DNA of 64,000 bases from Halothiobacillus neapolitanus c2 (GTDB taxonomy: Bacteria; Pseudomonadota; Gammaproteobacteria; Halothiobacillales; Halothiobacillaceae): positions 2,359,501 to 2,423,500 of the forward strand of contig NC_013422.1 of the NCBI RefSeq assembly GCF_000024765.1, read 5' to 3'. Made by a program: the position numbers and the translations under genes. Numbering within the stretch: position 1 is the stretch's first letter; the number at the start of each line of letters is the position of its first letter. The notes below the pieces were generated by a model that worked only from the letters and a program-made list of their open reading frames with translations, did not search any database and was not told where the DNA came from. Below are positions 1 to 9,015 of this stretch, piece after piece.

Positions 1-179
1 ACGGGCCGGGCGAAGCACGCGAAGCGGCCATTGGCTTGACCGGCGGGCAACCCAATCTGTTGTACATCAACGGCAAACCGGCAGGGAAACTGACCGAAGC
101 CGAACTGGTCGATGGTGTAGAGCGCGCAATTCGTGAACGGATCGCCGCCAACAAAGCCACGGAATCCAGCCCTACCTAA
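1..179 (+). CDS. ispG: 4-hydroxy-3-methylbut-2-enyl diphosphate synthase, C-terminal end
   Basis: This is the 3' end of a gene that enters from the left edge; about 58 residues are visible, read from base 3 to the TAA at 177-179. The start of the fragment (GPGEAREA, then GLTGG and LLYINGKP) matches the conserved C-terminus of IspG (GcpE), the iron-sulfur enzyme that makes HMBPP in the non-mevalonate isoprenoid pathway. hisS follows 36 bases downstream, and ispG-hisS is a common gammaproteobacterial order. The catalytic and Fe-S cysteine regions lie outside the window. The last enzyme of the same pathway, IspH, is encoded separately at 40406-41350. Confidence 0.9.
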   Translation, partial: GPGEAREAAIGLTGGQPNLLYINGKPAGKLTEAELVDGVERAIRERIAANKATESSPT

Positions 180-215
180 CTTTTCAAAGCACGATTATTA
201 AAGCCCGACTACTCG

Positions 216-1508
216 ATGAGCAAAACCATTAAAACCCTGCGCGGCATGCACGATGTGTTGCCCGGACAGACGCCCGGCTGGTCCCGGCTGGAATCGACCT
301 TGAGCCAGACCGCCCGTCACTACGGTTATCAGGAAATCCGGATGCCGATCGTGGAACAGACAGCGTTGTTTTCCCGCGGGATTGGTGAAGTCACCGACAT
401 CGTCGAAAAGGAAATGTACACCTTTGACGATCGCAATGGCGACTCGCTCACCCTTCGACCGGAGGGCACCGCCAGTTGCGTGCGCGCCTGTCTGGAACAC
501 GGCCTGATTCACAACCAGCAACGCAAACTCTGGTACATCGGCCCGATGTTCCGCCACGAGCGCCCGCAAAAAGGTCGCTACCGCCAATTTCACCAGTTCG
601 GCGTCGAAGCCTTTGGCGTGAACGGTGCGGAAATGGATGTCGAGCTCATGTTGATGGCATCTCGCATCTGGCAACAGCTGGGCATCACCGATGTTCAATT
701 GCAAATCAATACCCTGGGCAGCAGCGACGCACGCGCCGCCCACCGGGCCGTGTTGATCGAGTATCTCAAAAGCCATGCCGACGACCTGGATGAGGAAGCC
801 CGCGCACGTCTCGAAACCAATCCCCTGCGGATTCTGGACAGCAAAAACCCCGCCGTGCAGGCGGTGGTTGCCCATGCCCCGGCGCTTGCAGACTATCTCG
901 ACGAGGCCGACCGCGAGAACTTTGCCGAAGTGCAGCACTTGCTGACCGCAGCCGGCGTGTCGTTTGTCGTCAATCCACGACTGGTGCGCGGGCTGGATTA
1001 CTACAACCGAACCGTTTTCGAATGGGTGACCGAATCACTCGGTGCCCAAGGCACGATCTGCGCGGGCGGACGCTATGATGGTCTGGTCGCGCAACTGGGC
1101 GGCAAGGCGACCCCTGCGGCCGGGTTCGCGATGGGACTGGAACGCCTAGTCGAACTCATCGGACAGGCGGACGATGAATCCACCGCCGACATTTACGTAC
1201 TTTGGCCGGAGCCTTCCGCCAAAGGTGCGGCTCTTGCGGCAGCCGAAGGCTTGCGGCGCGCCTTGCCCGATCTGCGCATTCAATGCGCGCTTGATGGCGG
1301 TGCGCTGAAAAACCAGCTCAAGCGGGCCGATCGCAGCGGCGCCCGATTCGCGGTTATCATCGAGGATACGGCGGACGCCGACTCATGGCGCGTGAAGTCG
1401 TTGCGTCTAAATGCGCCGCTCGAGCCCATCCCTGAAGCCCCGTTGGAACCGGCCGCTGCAACAGCCCTGCTTCGCGCCGAACTGGCTGCGGACAGGCGGA
1501 CAACATAA
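216..1508 (+). CDS. hisS: Histidyl-tRNA synthetase
   Basis: Class II aminoacyl-tRNA synthetase that charges tRNA-His in the cytoplasm; 430 residues, the normal bacterial length. Motif 2 is visible as [14 protein letters not shown] with the following QFGVEAFG. The histidine-specific signatures [15 protein letters not shown] and AGGRYDGL are intact, and the C-terminal anticodon-binding domain occupies roughly the last 95 residues. The ATG at 216 opens [17 protein letters not shown], the standard N-terminus of the family. It lies between ispG and yfgM in a conserved housekeeping order. Confidence 0.97.
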   Translation: MSKTIKTLRGMHDVLPGQTPGWSRLESTLSQTARHYGYQEIRMPIVEQTALFSRGIGEVTDIVEKEMYTFDDRNGDSLTLRPEGTASCVRACLEHGLIHNQQRKLWYIGPMFRHERPQKGRYRQFHQFGVEAFGVNGAEMDVELMLMASRIWQQLGITDVQLQINTLGSSDARAAHRAVLIEYLKSHADDLDEEARARLETNPLRILDSKNPAVQAVVAHAPALADYLDEADRENFAEVQHLLTAAGVSFVVNPRLVRGLDYYNRTVFEWVTESLGAQGTICAGGRYDGLVAQLGGKATPAAGFAMGLERLVELIGQADDESTADIYVLWPEPSAKGAALAAAEGLRRALPDLRIQCALDGGALKNQLKRADRSGARFAVIIEDTADADSWRVKSLRLNAPLEPIPEAPLEPAAATALLRAELAADRRTT

Positions 1509-1595
1509 TCTGTATGATCTGAACATCCAACAACCTCGATCTTGGCGATTTTGGATAAGAATCGCACCCATGAACCATGAATAAGGTGATGAGCC

Positions 1596-2261
1596 GTGAC
1601 CGCAACTGACGACGAACAACTCGACAAACTCCGCGAATTCTGGACGCAATATGGCAAGACCATTATCGCCGGCATCATCCTTGGTCTGGCTGCCTTGGCT
1701 GCTTGGGCAGGCTGGCAAAGCTGGCAGGCGAAAAATCAGACAGCGGCCGCCATCGCCTTTCATCAGATCGAGCAGTTGAGCGCCGCCAATCAGCCGAATC
1801 AAGCCATGGAGGCCGCACGTAAGCTCGCCGAATCCGATCAGGGTTCGGTGTACGCCACACTGGCCCTGATGATCGGCGCACATGAAGCCATGTCGCAAAA
1901 CGACCCGGCCAAGGCTGCCATCTACCTGAATGACGCCATGCAGCACGCGAAACAGCCGTCTCTCGCCGCTCTGGCCCAGCTTCGTCTGGCTCGGGTTCAA
2001 TGGGCGCAGAACAAACCGGAACAAGCGCTGACCACCTTAAAGGCCAAAACCCCGCCCAAAGCCTATGAGTCCATGTTCACCGAATTGACAGGCGACATTC
2101 AGGCCAGCCAGAAAAACTGGGCCGCGGCCCGCGCCGCCTATGAACAGGTACTCGCGGCACCTGACTCGGCAAATACCATGGTACAAATCAAACTGGACAA
2201 CCTGCCGGCAGCCTCTGTCGCCACTTCCTCACCGACAGCATCCGGCAAGGAGAAATCGTGA
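1596..2261 (+). CDS. yfgM: YfgM-family TPR protein, ancillary SecYEG translocon subunit
   Basis: A 221-residue protein with a short cytoplasmic N-terminus, one membrane segment at about residues 21-38 (TIIAGIILGLAALAAWAGW) and a periplasmic region of TPR-like helices. In E. coli, YfgM associates with PpiD and SecYEG and helps pass secreted proteins to periplasmic chaperones. The start is a GTG at 1596 preceded by an AAGGTGAT-like ribosome site. The stop overlaps the GTG start of bamB by four bases, so the two are probably translationally coupled. Family assignment rests on topology, size and conserved position between hisS and bamB. Confidence 0.88.
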   Translation: MTATDDEQLDKLREFWTQYGKTIIAGIILGLAALAAWAGWQSWQAKNQTAAAIAFHQIEQLSAANQPNQAMEAARKLAESDQGSVYATLALMIGAHEAMSQNDPAKAAIYLNDAMQHAKQPSLAALAQLRLARVQWAQNKPEQALTTLKAKTPPKAYESMFTELTGDIQASQKNWAAARAAYEQVLAAPDSANTMVQIKLDNLPAASVATSSPTASGKEKS

Positions 2262-3421
2262 TCATGACTTCATCAAATGTCTTCCAGCACGCCGCGCGCC
2301 TGCTGCTAATCCCACTTGCCATTGGCGTGCTCGCCGGGTGCTCATCCACGCGGGAACTGGTCAAGCCAACGCCCTTGACGCAAATCGACAACAAGTTCCC
2401 GCCCAAAATCCTGTGGGAAGCGAGCGCGGGCAGTGATCAAAAAGATGATCTGCTGCGAATTGCCCCGGTTGAATCCGGCGATCGCGTGATCGTTGCCGAT
2501 GCCAAGGGCGATGTTTTTGCCTACAACCTCAAATCCGGCAAACGGCTGTGGGAAGCCGAACTGGATATGCCCATCAGCGTTGGCGGCGGCGCGAACGACT
2601 CGATAGTGGTGTTCGGTTCGGATACCGGCAAGGTGGTTGCGCTCGCCGTTGATAGCGGCAAAAAACTCTGGCAGGCAACGGTATCGACTGCCGTTGAAGC
2701 GGCACCCTCGGTGGGCGACACCCATGTGGCCGTTCGATCAAAAGACGGCAGCATTACCCTACTCAACTCAAAAGACGGCAGCACGGTCTGGTCCGTCAGT
2801 CATAACGAGCCCGATATGACGCTTCAGGGGCAAAGCCGTGCCCTGTTGTTCCCGGATGCGATTGCCGTCGGTTACGACGATGGCGAGCTTGCGATCCTGT
2901 CGCGGGCCGATGGTCGTCAACTATGGAAAAACCAGGTTGCCCTTCCCATGGGCCGTACCGAGATCGACCGCATGGTGGATATCGATGCCACGCCGTTGTT
3001 CGCGGATGCCGTTTTTTATGTCGCAACTTATCAAGGCCGGATTGCAGCCATCAATGCCAAGGGCGGACAAACCATCTGGAGTCGCAAGTTCTCCGGCTTC
3101 ACCGACATGAGCATCGACCAGAATGCGCTGTATGCCACCGATGCGAGCGGTATCGTCTGGGCGCTGGATCGCCGTACAGGCGAGCCACTCTGGCGTCAGT
3201 CCGCTCTGGCTTATCGCGGTGTCACCGGGCCTGCGCTCAGTAACGGCAAGCTCGTGGTGGGCGACAAGGAAGGCTATCTGCATGTACTCGACCCGCAAAC
3301 CGGTGCCATCGTTGGCCGTCTGCGCGTCAGCGGCGGGTTGATCGACCCGATGCGGACCGAAAACAATGTGGTGGCCGCTGTCACTCGTGACGGTGATCTG
3401 ATCGTATTTGATCTGCCCTAA
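2258..3421 (+). CDS. bamB: Outer-membrane assembly lipoprotein BamB
   Basis: A lipoprotein of the BAM complex that supports insertion of beta-barrel proteins in the outer membrane. The first ~30 residues form a lipoprotein signal ending in the lipobox LAGC. The rest is a PQQ-like beta-propeller with repeated blades of the form G-LWE / G--YALD / G---W (for example SGKRLWEAELDMP and TGEPLWRQSAL). At 387 residues it has the usual length. The annotated GTG overlaps the yfgM stop; an in-frame ATG two codons later (2264) is an equally possible start. A terminator-like hairpin follows. Confidence 0.94.
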   Translation: MIMTSSNVFQHAARLLLIPLAIGVLAGCSSTRELVKPTPLTQIDNKFPPKILWEASAGSDQKDDLLRIAPVESGDRVIVADAKGDVFAYNLKSGKRLWEAELDMPISVGGGANDSIVVFGSDTGKVVALAVDSGKKLWQATVSTAVEAAPSVGDTHVAVRSKDGSITLLNSKDGSTVWSVSHNEPDMTLQGQSRALLFPDAIAVGYDDGELAILSRADGRQLWKNQVALPMGRTEIDRMVDIDATPLFADAVFYVATYQGRIAAINAKGGQTIWSRKFSGFTDMSIDQNALYATDASGIVWALDRRTGEPLWRQSALAYRGVTGPALSNGKLVVGDKEGYLHVLDPQTGAIVGRLRVSGGLIDPMRTENNVVAAVTRDGDLIVFDLP

Positions 3422-3446
3422 AGCCCTTTCGCGAACGCGAATAGAC

Positions 3447-3482
3447 ACAAACAAAGGATCGCTCAGCGGTCCTTTTTGTTTG
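3447..3482 (+). terminator. Rho-independent terminator after bamB
   Basis: The bases AAAGGA (from 3453) pair with TCCTTT (to about 3475) around a short loop. Outer CAAACA/TGTTTG bases extend the stem and the right arm is T-rich. It lies 30 bases after the bamB stop and just before the next gene, so it probably closes the hisS-yfgM-bamB unit. Because the A-rich left arm mirrors the T-rich right arm, some function on the other strand is possible, but no minus-strand gene ends here. Confidence 0.7.
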
Positions 3483-3499
3483 TACGGTATGCTTGCCTC

Positions 3500-4873
3500 A
3501 TGGAAACCCTCCGCACAACACCCGAGCTCGAACAAACGCCTGCCGCACCGCGACGCAGCAGGTTATGGCTATGGCGTGGGCTGACGTTGACTGGGTTGCT
3601 GGTTGCCCTGTGGTTGTATGTGCTGCCTTACCAGACTGGTGTGCGGCTGGATAAATCCTTAAGTGGCTGGGTTTCCGATCACCCGGACTGGACACTGGAG
3701 CGTGAAGAACGCAGCCTGTACCAACGCCATTATCGGCTTTACTGGCAACCTGACTGGGCGACCGAGCCCGTGGTACTCGACGCACGGGTTTTTCCCCGAC
3801 CTTTCGGCTGGTCCAGTCCGGCGGGCAGGCAATGGGGCTGGGCGACCTTCGCCGTGCAGATGGATCCAGATAGCCCGGTGCAGATCAGAAATTTGCCGGA
3901 TCGAGCCATCGAAATCACAGGGCAAGTGGAAAGCCTGGGCCTCGTCCGTTTCAATTGGGCCGCCGGCGATGCCGACAGCAACCAACTCGTTTACGACCGA
4001 TCAGGCCGCGCTTGGCAAGGCACACTGAATCTGCCCGGCTGGCAAGTAATCACCCCCAGTCATCGTTTTTTGTTCGGTCGGACCTTGATTGACCTTCGTC
4101 TGCACCAACGCGCCAAGGCCAAAGATGCCTTCTGGCATGGGCTGGATGGTGAACTCGGCATCGATATCCGGCGAATCGGTTGGGGCAAGATCTCGTCCGC
4201 GATGGCCGCCTCAACCGAGACATCCATCCCCTCGTCCATGTTCATCGGTTCGTCCACCAGTGGCTTGATCGATCATTTCCAGTGGCGCATCCGCTTAATG
4301 CCGGATTTATCCGGCGGCCAGTGGGATGTGATCGGTTCCGGTGCGCTGGACGCACTTCAGCTCAATGGCCGGCACCTCGGGGGCGGACAACTGGCCTTTG
4401 CCGTCTACGCGGCCGATCCCGATTTTGCAGAGCGCTTTGCCGCTCTGGGGCGACACCTGCTGTTCAGCACGGAAACAATAACCAGCGGACAGGTTCTGGC
4501 ACCCGTACTGAGTTCCTTGCAGTCGGCCGAAATTCGCCTCGATGCCCTGCGGTGGCAAACGCCCACGGGCAACATGGATATAACCGGCAAGGCATTCGGG
4601 CCTCAGTTCGCCGGACTGGACCCGCTGACAAGTCGCCAGCAGCACAAGCAGTCACAAGCCGATTGGCAGGCTCAGGTTCAACTTCAGTTCGGGGGTGCCA
4701 TCATGCAAGCACCGCTTATCAATCCAATGGTCGACTGGCTGAATTCATGGCTTCCAGAACCGATACCCAGTTTCACTCAGACGGATAAGACGCCCGTTCG
4801 TCTCATTTTGGCCTACTCGCCTGAAGGCTGGGTGCTTCATCGCCCCGAAGCCCAACGCCCACCCGCCCCCTAG
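3500..4873 (+). CDS. Membrane-anchored protein of unknown function (possibly DUF945/YdgA-like)
   Basis: A 457-residue protein that I do not firmly recognise. Residues 1-24 are polar with an RRSR stretch; residues 25-45 form one hydrophobic helix (LWRGLTLTGLLVALWLYVLP). The rest is a long periplasmic-type beta-rich region with many W and Q residues. The phrase SLSGWVSDHPDWTLEREERSLYQRHYRLYW after the anchor is reminiscent of DUF945/YdgA proteins, but this is a weak resemblance. The ATG at 3500 is preferred over an upstream TTG that lies inside the terminator. It is separated from bamB by that terminator and from the doe genes by about 120 bases. Confidence 0.55.
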   Translation: METLRTTPELEQTPAAPRRSRLWLWRGLTLTGLLVALWLYVLPYQTGVRLDKSLSGWVSDHPDWTLEREERSLYQRHYRLYWQPDWATEPVVLDARVFPRPFGWSSPAGRQWGWATFAVQMDPDSPVQIRNLPDRAIEITGQVESLGLVRFNWAAGDADSNQLVYDRSGRAWQGTLNLPGWQVITPSHRFLFGRTLIDLRLHQRAKAKDAFWHGLDGELGIDIRRIGWGKISSAMAASTETSIPSSMFIGSSTSGLIDHFQWRIRLMPDLSGGQWDVIGSGALDALQLNGRHLGGGQLAFAVYAADPDFAERFAALGRHLLFSTETITSGQVLAPVLSSLQSAEIRLDALRWQTPTGNMDITGKAFGPQFAGLDPLTSRQQHKQSQADWQAQVQLQFGGAIMQAPLINPMVDWLNSWLPEPIPSFTQTDKTPVRLILAYSPEGWVLHRPEAQRPPAP

Positions 4874-4992
4874 ACCCTTTCGGGTTGCCATTGCATTGCT
4901 GCTGTGCTTAAGTAAAAAGGCGCATGGGTCGTCATCTTGCTCAATGAAGCGGCTCATCCGGCACCATGCACGCTGTACCACCAAGGAAATTT

Positions 4993-6180
4993 ATGTCGTC
5001 CACTTGGGCTCAAAACGTTCAGGAAGCCACGCTGCTCCGGCATCGGTTACACCGATCACCGGAGCTGAGCTGGCAGGAACACGGCACGGCGCAAATCATC
5101 CGATCGGAACTCAAGGCGCTCGATATTCCATGGCGCGCCTGCGCGGGCACCGGCACGGTGGCCACGCTGGCACCGAATGCGTCCGGCCGACACATCGCGT
5201 TGCGCGGTGATATCGATGCGCTGCCCATTACCGAGCAAACCGCCGTTGATTGGATCTCCCAAACGCCCGGTGTGATGCATGCCTGTGGGCATGACGGCCA
5301 CACCGCCACCTTAATGGCCGTAGCGCGCTGGCTCAAAACCAACGAATCGGCGCTGGCAGGGCCGGTGAGCCTGTTGTTTCAACCCGCTGAGGAAGGCGGC
5401 CATGGCGCCCGGGTGATGATCGAGGACGGCGCGCTCGATGGGGTGGACTGGATTTTCGGCTGGCACAACTGGCCCGCCATTGCCTTCGGGCAGGCCCTGT
5501 GCCCGGATGGCCCCGTCATGGCGGCCAACGGCATATTCGAGATTGAACTGACCGGACGGGGCGGTCATGCCAGCCAACCGGAGTTGTGCCGCGATCCGGT
5601 CGTGGCGGCGGCGGCGCTCACCCTGAATTTGCAACAGATCGTCTCGCGTCGCCTTCCTCCGCAATCTGCCGCGGTAGTGAGCGTGACCTCGATCGACGCA
5701 CCGAGCGGCATCACCGTGATCCCCCAAACCGCTCGGCTGGCAGGCAGTATCCGCGTCGGCGATACCGCGCTACGTGCCGAGATCGGCGGCATGATCGGGG
5801 AAATCGCCCAAGCCACCGCGCAAAGCTACGGTGTTCAGGCGAACGTGACGGTCATGCCGCGCTATCAGGCCACCGTCAATCACGCGGCACCCGCCGCGCA
5901 CTATCGTGGCACGCTCGAACAGGTGCTTGGCCCACATTGGTGCGATCACCGCTTGCCGACCCCGATCATGGCCTCCGAAGATTTCAGCTATTACCTCGCG
6001 CATATTCCGGGTGCCTTCGCGCTCGTCGGCGCGGACGATGGACAAGGTCATCACGCCCCCTGCCACAGCCCGCAGTACGATTTCAACGACCGCTTGATCG
6101 ATCCGGTTGGTCGCATTCTTGCTTCACTAGTGGGTGTGCCGCCCGAATACGGGCCACGAGGGAACGACTGCGACCGTTGA
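4993..6180 (+). CDS. doeB2: M20-family amidohydrolase, probable N-acetyl-diaminobutyrate deacetylase DoeB2
   Basis: A 395-residue zinc amidohydrolase of the M20 (hippurate hydrolase/IAA-amino-acid hydrolase) type. Metal and catalytic motifs are seen as LRGDIDALPI, MHACGHDGHT and QPAEEGGHGA. In ectoine breakdown the acetyl group of N-alpha-acetyl-diaminobutyrate must be removed; some bacteria use an AstE-like DoeB, others an M20 enzyme called DoeB2. The three following genes match DoeD, DoeA and DoeC, which favours this role over a general hippuricase. The ATG at 4993 is chosen because AAGGA lies 4 bases before the TTT preceding it; an ATG at 4966 is also open. A 241-base gap to doeD makes it uncertain whether it shares one transcript with the others. 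Confidence 0.75.
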   Translation: MSSTWAQNVQEATLLRHRLHRSPELSWQEHGTAQIIRSELKALDIPWRACAGTGTVATLAPNASGRHIALRGDIDALPITEQTAVDWISQTPGVMHACGHDGHTATLMAVARWLKTNESALAGPVSLLFQPAEEGGHGARVMIEDGALDGVDWIFGWHNWPAIAFGQALCPDGPVMAANGIFEIELTGRGGHASQPELCRDPVVAAAALTLNLQQIVSRRLPPQSAAVVSVTSIDAPSGITVIPQTARLAGSIRVGDTALRAEIGGMIGEIAQATAQSYGVQANVTVMPRYQATVNHAAPAAHYRGTLEQVLGPHWCDHRLPTPIMASEDFSYYLAHIPGAFALVGADDGQGHHAPCHSPQYDFNDRLIDPVGRILASLVGVPPEYGPRGNDCDR

Positions 6181-6421
6181 GTGTCGCACTTTACTGTAAT
6201 CGCGCAATTACTGCTCATCCGCCATTAGTCAATGGCTGCTCAGGAATCGTCAGGAAAACCTGAAATTCCACCGCTATCGGTGTGGTCCCCGCCACCCAAC
6301 ACCAACCAGGACAACTGGAACACCAGGGGAACACACCACGCCCATCGTCGATGGGCCTGCTCGTGGTGCGTCCGGAATCTCCCCGCATGCACCGACATTC
6401 ACCCCTGTCCAGGAGAGTCAC

Positions 6422-7720
6422 ATGCAAATTTTTGAGGAATGGGAATCCGAAATCCGCGCCTACTGCCGGGCGACGCCCACCGTATTCAAAACCGCCAGCA
6501 ATGCCCGTCAAACCGACGAATCAGGCAAAACTTATCTTGATTTTTTCGCCGGTGCCGGCGTCCTCAATTTCGGTCACAACAACCCCAAGATGAAAGAAGC
6601 GCTGATCGAGTACATACAGAACGACGGTGTGGCCCACAGTCTGGATATGTACACCACGGCCAAGCGCGCGTTCATCAAAAAATTCGTGGATACCATTCTC
6701 AAACCCCGTCAGATGGATTATCGGCTCCAGTTTGTCGGGCCAACTGGAACCAACGCGGTCGAGGCCGCGCTCAAACTGGCCCGACGCGTGACGGGGCGAG
6801 AAAATGTAGTCGCCTTCCATCACGCGTTTCATGGCATGACGCTCGGCTCGCTGGCCGCCACCAGCAACGCGCATTTTCGCAATGCCGCGGGCGTACCGCT
6901 CAATAACATCACGCACATGGCCTTTGGCTGCGAAACGCTGTGCCCCGGTTGCAAACTGGGATGCGGCATGAGCTCGCTCGAACGCATGCGCGACATTTAT
7001 ACCGACCCCGCCTCGGGCGTGGCCAAACCGGCCGCATTTTTGGTAGAAACCATTCAGGCCGAAGGCGGCGTGCGCATCGCCAGCCAAGAATGGCTGCTCG
7101 GGGTGCAGCAATTGGCTCGGGAACTGGGCGCACTGTTCATCGTTGACGATATTCAGGTCGGCTGTGGACGCACTGGCCCATATTTCAGTTTCGAGTCGTT
7201 CGGGCTGGACCCAGACATCATCACGCTGGCCAAGGGCATTGGTGGTTTTGGCACGCCGATGGCGATGAATCTCAACAAACCCGAACACGACAAACACTGG
7301 GCGCCCGGCGAGCACACCGGCACGTTCCGAGGGCAGGATTTATCGTTTATCGCCGGCACGGTCGCGCTGGGTTATTTTGATGATCCCGCCTTCATGGCGG
7401 ATACCGAACGCAAGGGCAACATCATTGCCGAAGCGCTGATGGCCATTGCGAAAAAATACCCCGTTTGTGCGGTGCGTGGGCGCGGCATGATGCAGGCCAT
7501 CGAGTTTCCAAGCGGCGAGCTGTCGAAAGCCATTGCCAGCGCCTGTTTTGAACGCGGCTTGCTGGCCGCCGTGTGCGGTTCACGCGGGCAGGTGATCAAG
7601 CTGATCCCGCCGCTGACCATCCCCGATGACGATTTGCACGAAGGTCTGGCCCTGTTCGCACAGGCCGTGGACAGTCAGATGGCCGAAGAACCGGCCAAAC
7701 AAGAGGAGCTCGCCTCATGA
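6422..7720 (+). CDS. doeD: Diaminobutyrate-2-oxoglutarate aminotransferase, DoeD type
   Basis: A class III PLP aminotransferase of 432 residues, closely resembling EctB/DoeD. Seen are DFFAGAGVLNFGHNN near the N-terminus, the FVGPTGTNAVEAALKLAR segment, the HAFHGMTLG motif, the VDDIQVGCGRTG cofactor pocket and the PLP lysine in ITLAKGIGGFG. In ectoine catabolism DoeD removes the 4-amino group of 2,4-diaminobutyrate to give aspartate semialdehyde; EctB does the reverse in synthesis. No ectA or ectC is in the window and doeA/doeC follow immediately, so the catabolic reading is favoured. A GGAGAG ribosome site precedes the ATG. The stop overlaps the doeA start as ATGA. Confidence 0.85.
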   Translation: MQIFEEWESEIRAYCRATPTVFKTASNARQTDESGKTYLDFFAGAGVLNFGHNNPKMKEALIEYIQNDGVAHSLDMYTTAKRAFIKKFVDTILKPRQMDYRLQFVGPTGTNAVEAALKLARRVTGRENVVAFHHAFHGMTLGSLAATSNAHFRNAAGVPLNNITHMAFGCETLCPGCKLGCGMSSLERMRDIYTDPASGVAKPAAFLVETIQAEGGVRIASQEWLLGVQQLARELGALFIVDDIQVGCGRTGPYFSFESFGLDPDIITLAKGIGGFGTPMAMNLNKPEHDKHWAPGEHTGTFRGQDLSFIAGTVALGYFDDPAFMADTERKGNIIAEALMAIAKKYPVCAVRGRGMMQAIEFPSGELSKAIASACFERGLLAAVCGSRGQVIKLIPPLTIPDDDLHEGLALFAQAVDSQMAEEPAKQEELAS

Positions 7721-9015
7721 GACAACGCGATGACATGACTTTTCCGATGGGGGAATACACTCGTCGGCTGAACGAATTGCGCACCCGGATGCAGGAACGA
7801 TTGCTTGATGCCGTCATCATCACCGACCCGGAAAACCTGATGTATCTGACCGATTATCAGACCACGGGCTATTCCTTTTTCCAGGCGCTGGTCGTGCCGC
7901 TGGAAGACGAGCCGTTCATGATCACCCGCAACATGGAAGAATCCAATGTGATCGCCCGTACCTGGGTCGAACTGACGCGCCCCTTCCCCGATGGGGGCGA
8001 CGCGATCCAGATGCTCGTTTCCAGCCTCAAGGAATTCGGCCTGTCGCACAAGACGCTGGGTTACGAGCGCAACAGCTATTTTTTCCCGGCCTACCAACAG
8101 GATTCGCTGCGGACCAGCCTGACCGATGCCCGATTGCAGGACTGCTTTGGCATTGTCGAATGCGGTCGGCGCACCAAATCCAGCGTTGAGATCGAGATCA
8201 TGCGCAAAGCAGCTATCGCGACCGAGGCGGGCATGAAAGCCGGGCTTGATGCTTGCCGCGCCGGGGTCACCGAAAACGAAATCGCCGCGGAAATTTCGGC
8301 GGCCATGTTCCGTGCCGGTGGCGAAGCGCCTGCGGTGATGCCCTATGTCACCTCCGGGCCGCGCACCATGATCGGTCATGCCACCTGGGAAGGCCGCGTG
8401 GTGCAGCCCGGCGAGCATGTGTTCATGGAAGTCGGCGGCTGTTACCGGCGCTATCACACAGCCATGATGCGCACCGCCGTGCTGGGCGAACCGACCGATT
8501 ACATGATGCAGGCACAGGAACGAATGAAGCTGGCACTCGAGCAGGTCAAGGCGCTGATCCGCCCCGGCGTGACGGTTTCCGATGCCGACAACCTCGTGCG
8601 CAGCATCATGACGGTCGACGACAAGCACGGCAAACTCATTACCCGCTCCGGCTATTCGATTGGCATCGCATTTCCGCCGAGCTGGGACGAGGGCTACATT
8701 TTAAGCCTGATGCACGGCGACAAAACCGTCCTGCGCGAGGGCATGACCTTCCACATCATCCCCTGGGCATGGGGCGTGGACGGCGACAAGACATGCGGCA
8801 TCTCCGATACCATTTACATCACCAAGGATGGGTGCGAATCGTTCTTCACGCTGGATCAGGACTTTGTGATCAAACCGGAGGAAGGCAAGAAAGCGCTGCC
8901 ACCATCGCCGCCACTTGAAATCATGGTGCCGCAAAACGTCACCCCCATCGCCAGCAAAGAAGGCAAAAACAAGAAGAGCCGCTCTACCGGCAAAAAGGAG
9001 CGTGAAGCCGTATGA
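7717..9015 (+). CDS. doeA: Ectoine hydrolase (M24-type) DoeA
   Basis: A 432-residue protein with the creatinase/prolidase N-terminal domain and the pita-bread M24 fold. The N-terminal part reads PENLMYLTDYQTTGYSFFQAL and the C-terminal part has GHATWEGR, GEHVFMEVGGCYRRYHTAMMRT and the closing IPWAWGVDGDKTCGISDTIYI. DoeA opens the ectoine ring to N-acetyl-diaminobutyrate. The last ~25 residues form a lysine-rich tail (KEGKNKKSRSTGKKEREAV) that seems additional to the catalytic domain. It overlaps doeD and doeC by four bases each, so all three are probably translated in a coupled way. The enzyme could also be another M24 amidinohydrolase; the neighbours decide. Confidence 0.85.
   Translation: MRQRDDMTFPMGEYTRRLNELRTRMQERLLDAVIITDPENLMYLTDYQTTGYSFFQALVVPLEDEPFMITRNMEESNVIARTWVELTRPFPDGGDAIQMLVSSLKEFGLSHKTLGYERNSYFFPAYQQDSLRTSLTDARLQDCFGIVECGRRTKSSVEIEIMRKAAIATEAGMKAGLDACRAGVTENEIAAEISAAMFRAGGEAPAVMPYVTSGPRTMIGHATWEGRVVQPGEHVFMEVGGCYRRYHTAMMRTAVLGEPTDYMMQAQERMKLALEQVKALIRPGVTVSDADNLVRSIMTVDDKHGKLITRSGYSIGIAFPPSWDEGYILSLMHGDKTVLREGMTFHIIPWAWGVDGDKTCGISDTIYITKDGCESFFTLDQDFVIKPEEGKKALPPSPPLEIMVPQNVTPIASKEGKNKKSRSTGKKEREAV

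Noticed and set aside
6422-7720. Ectoine biosynthesis gene ectB
   Set aside because: The enzyme type is the same, but ectA and ectC are absent and doeA/doeC follow with ATGA overlaps, so catabolism is the better reading.
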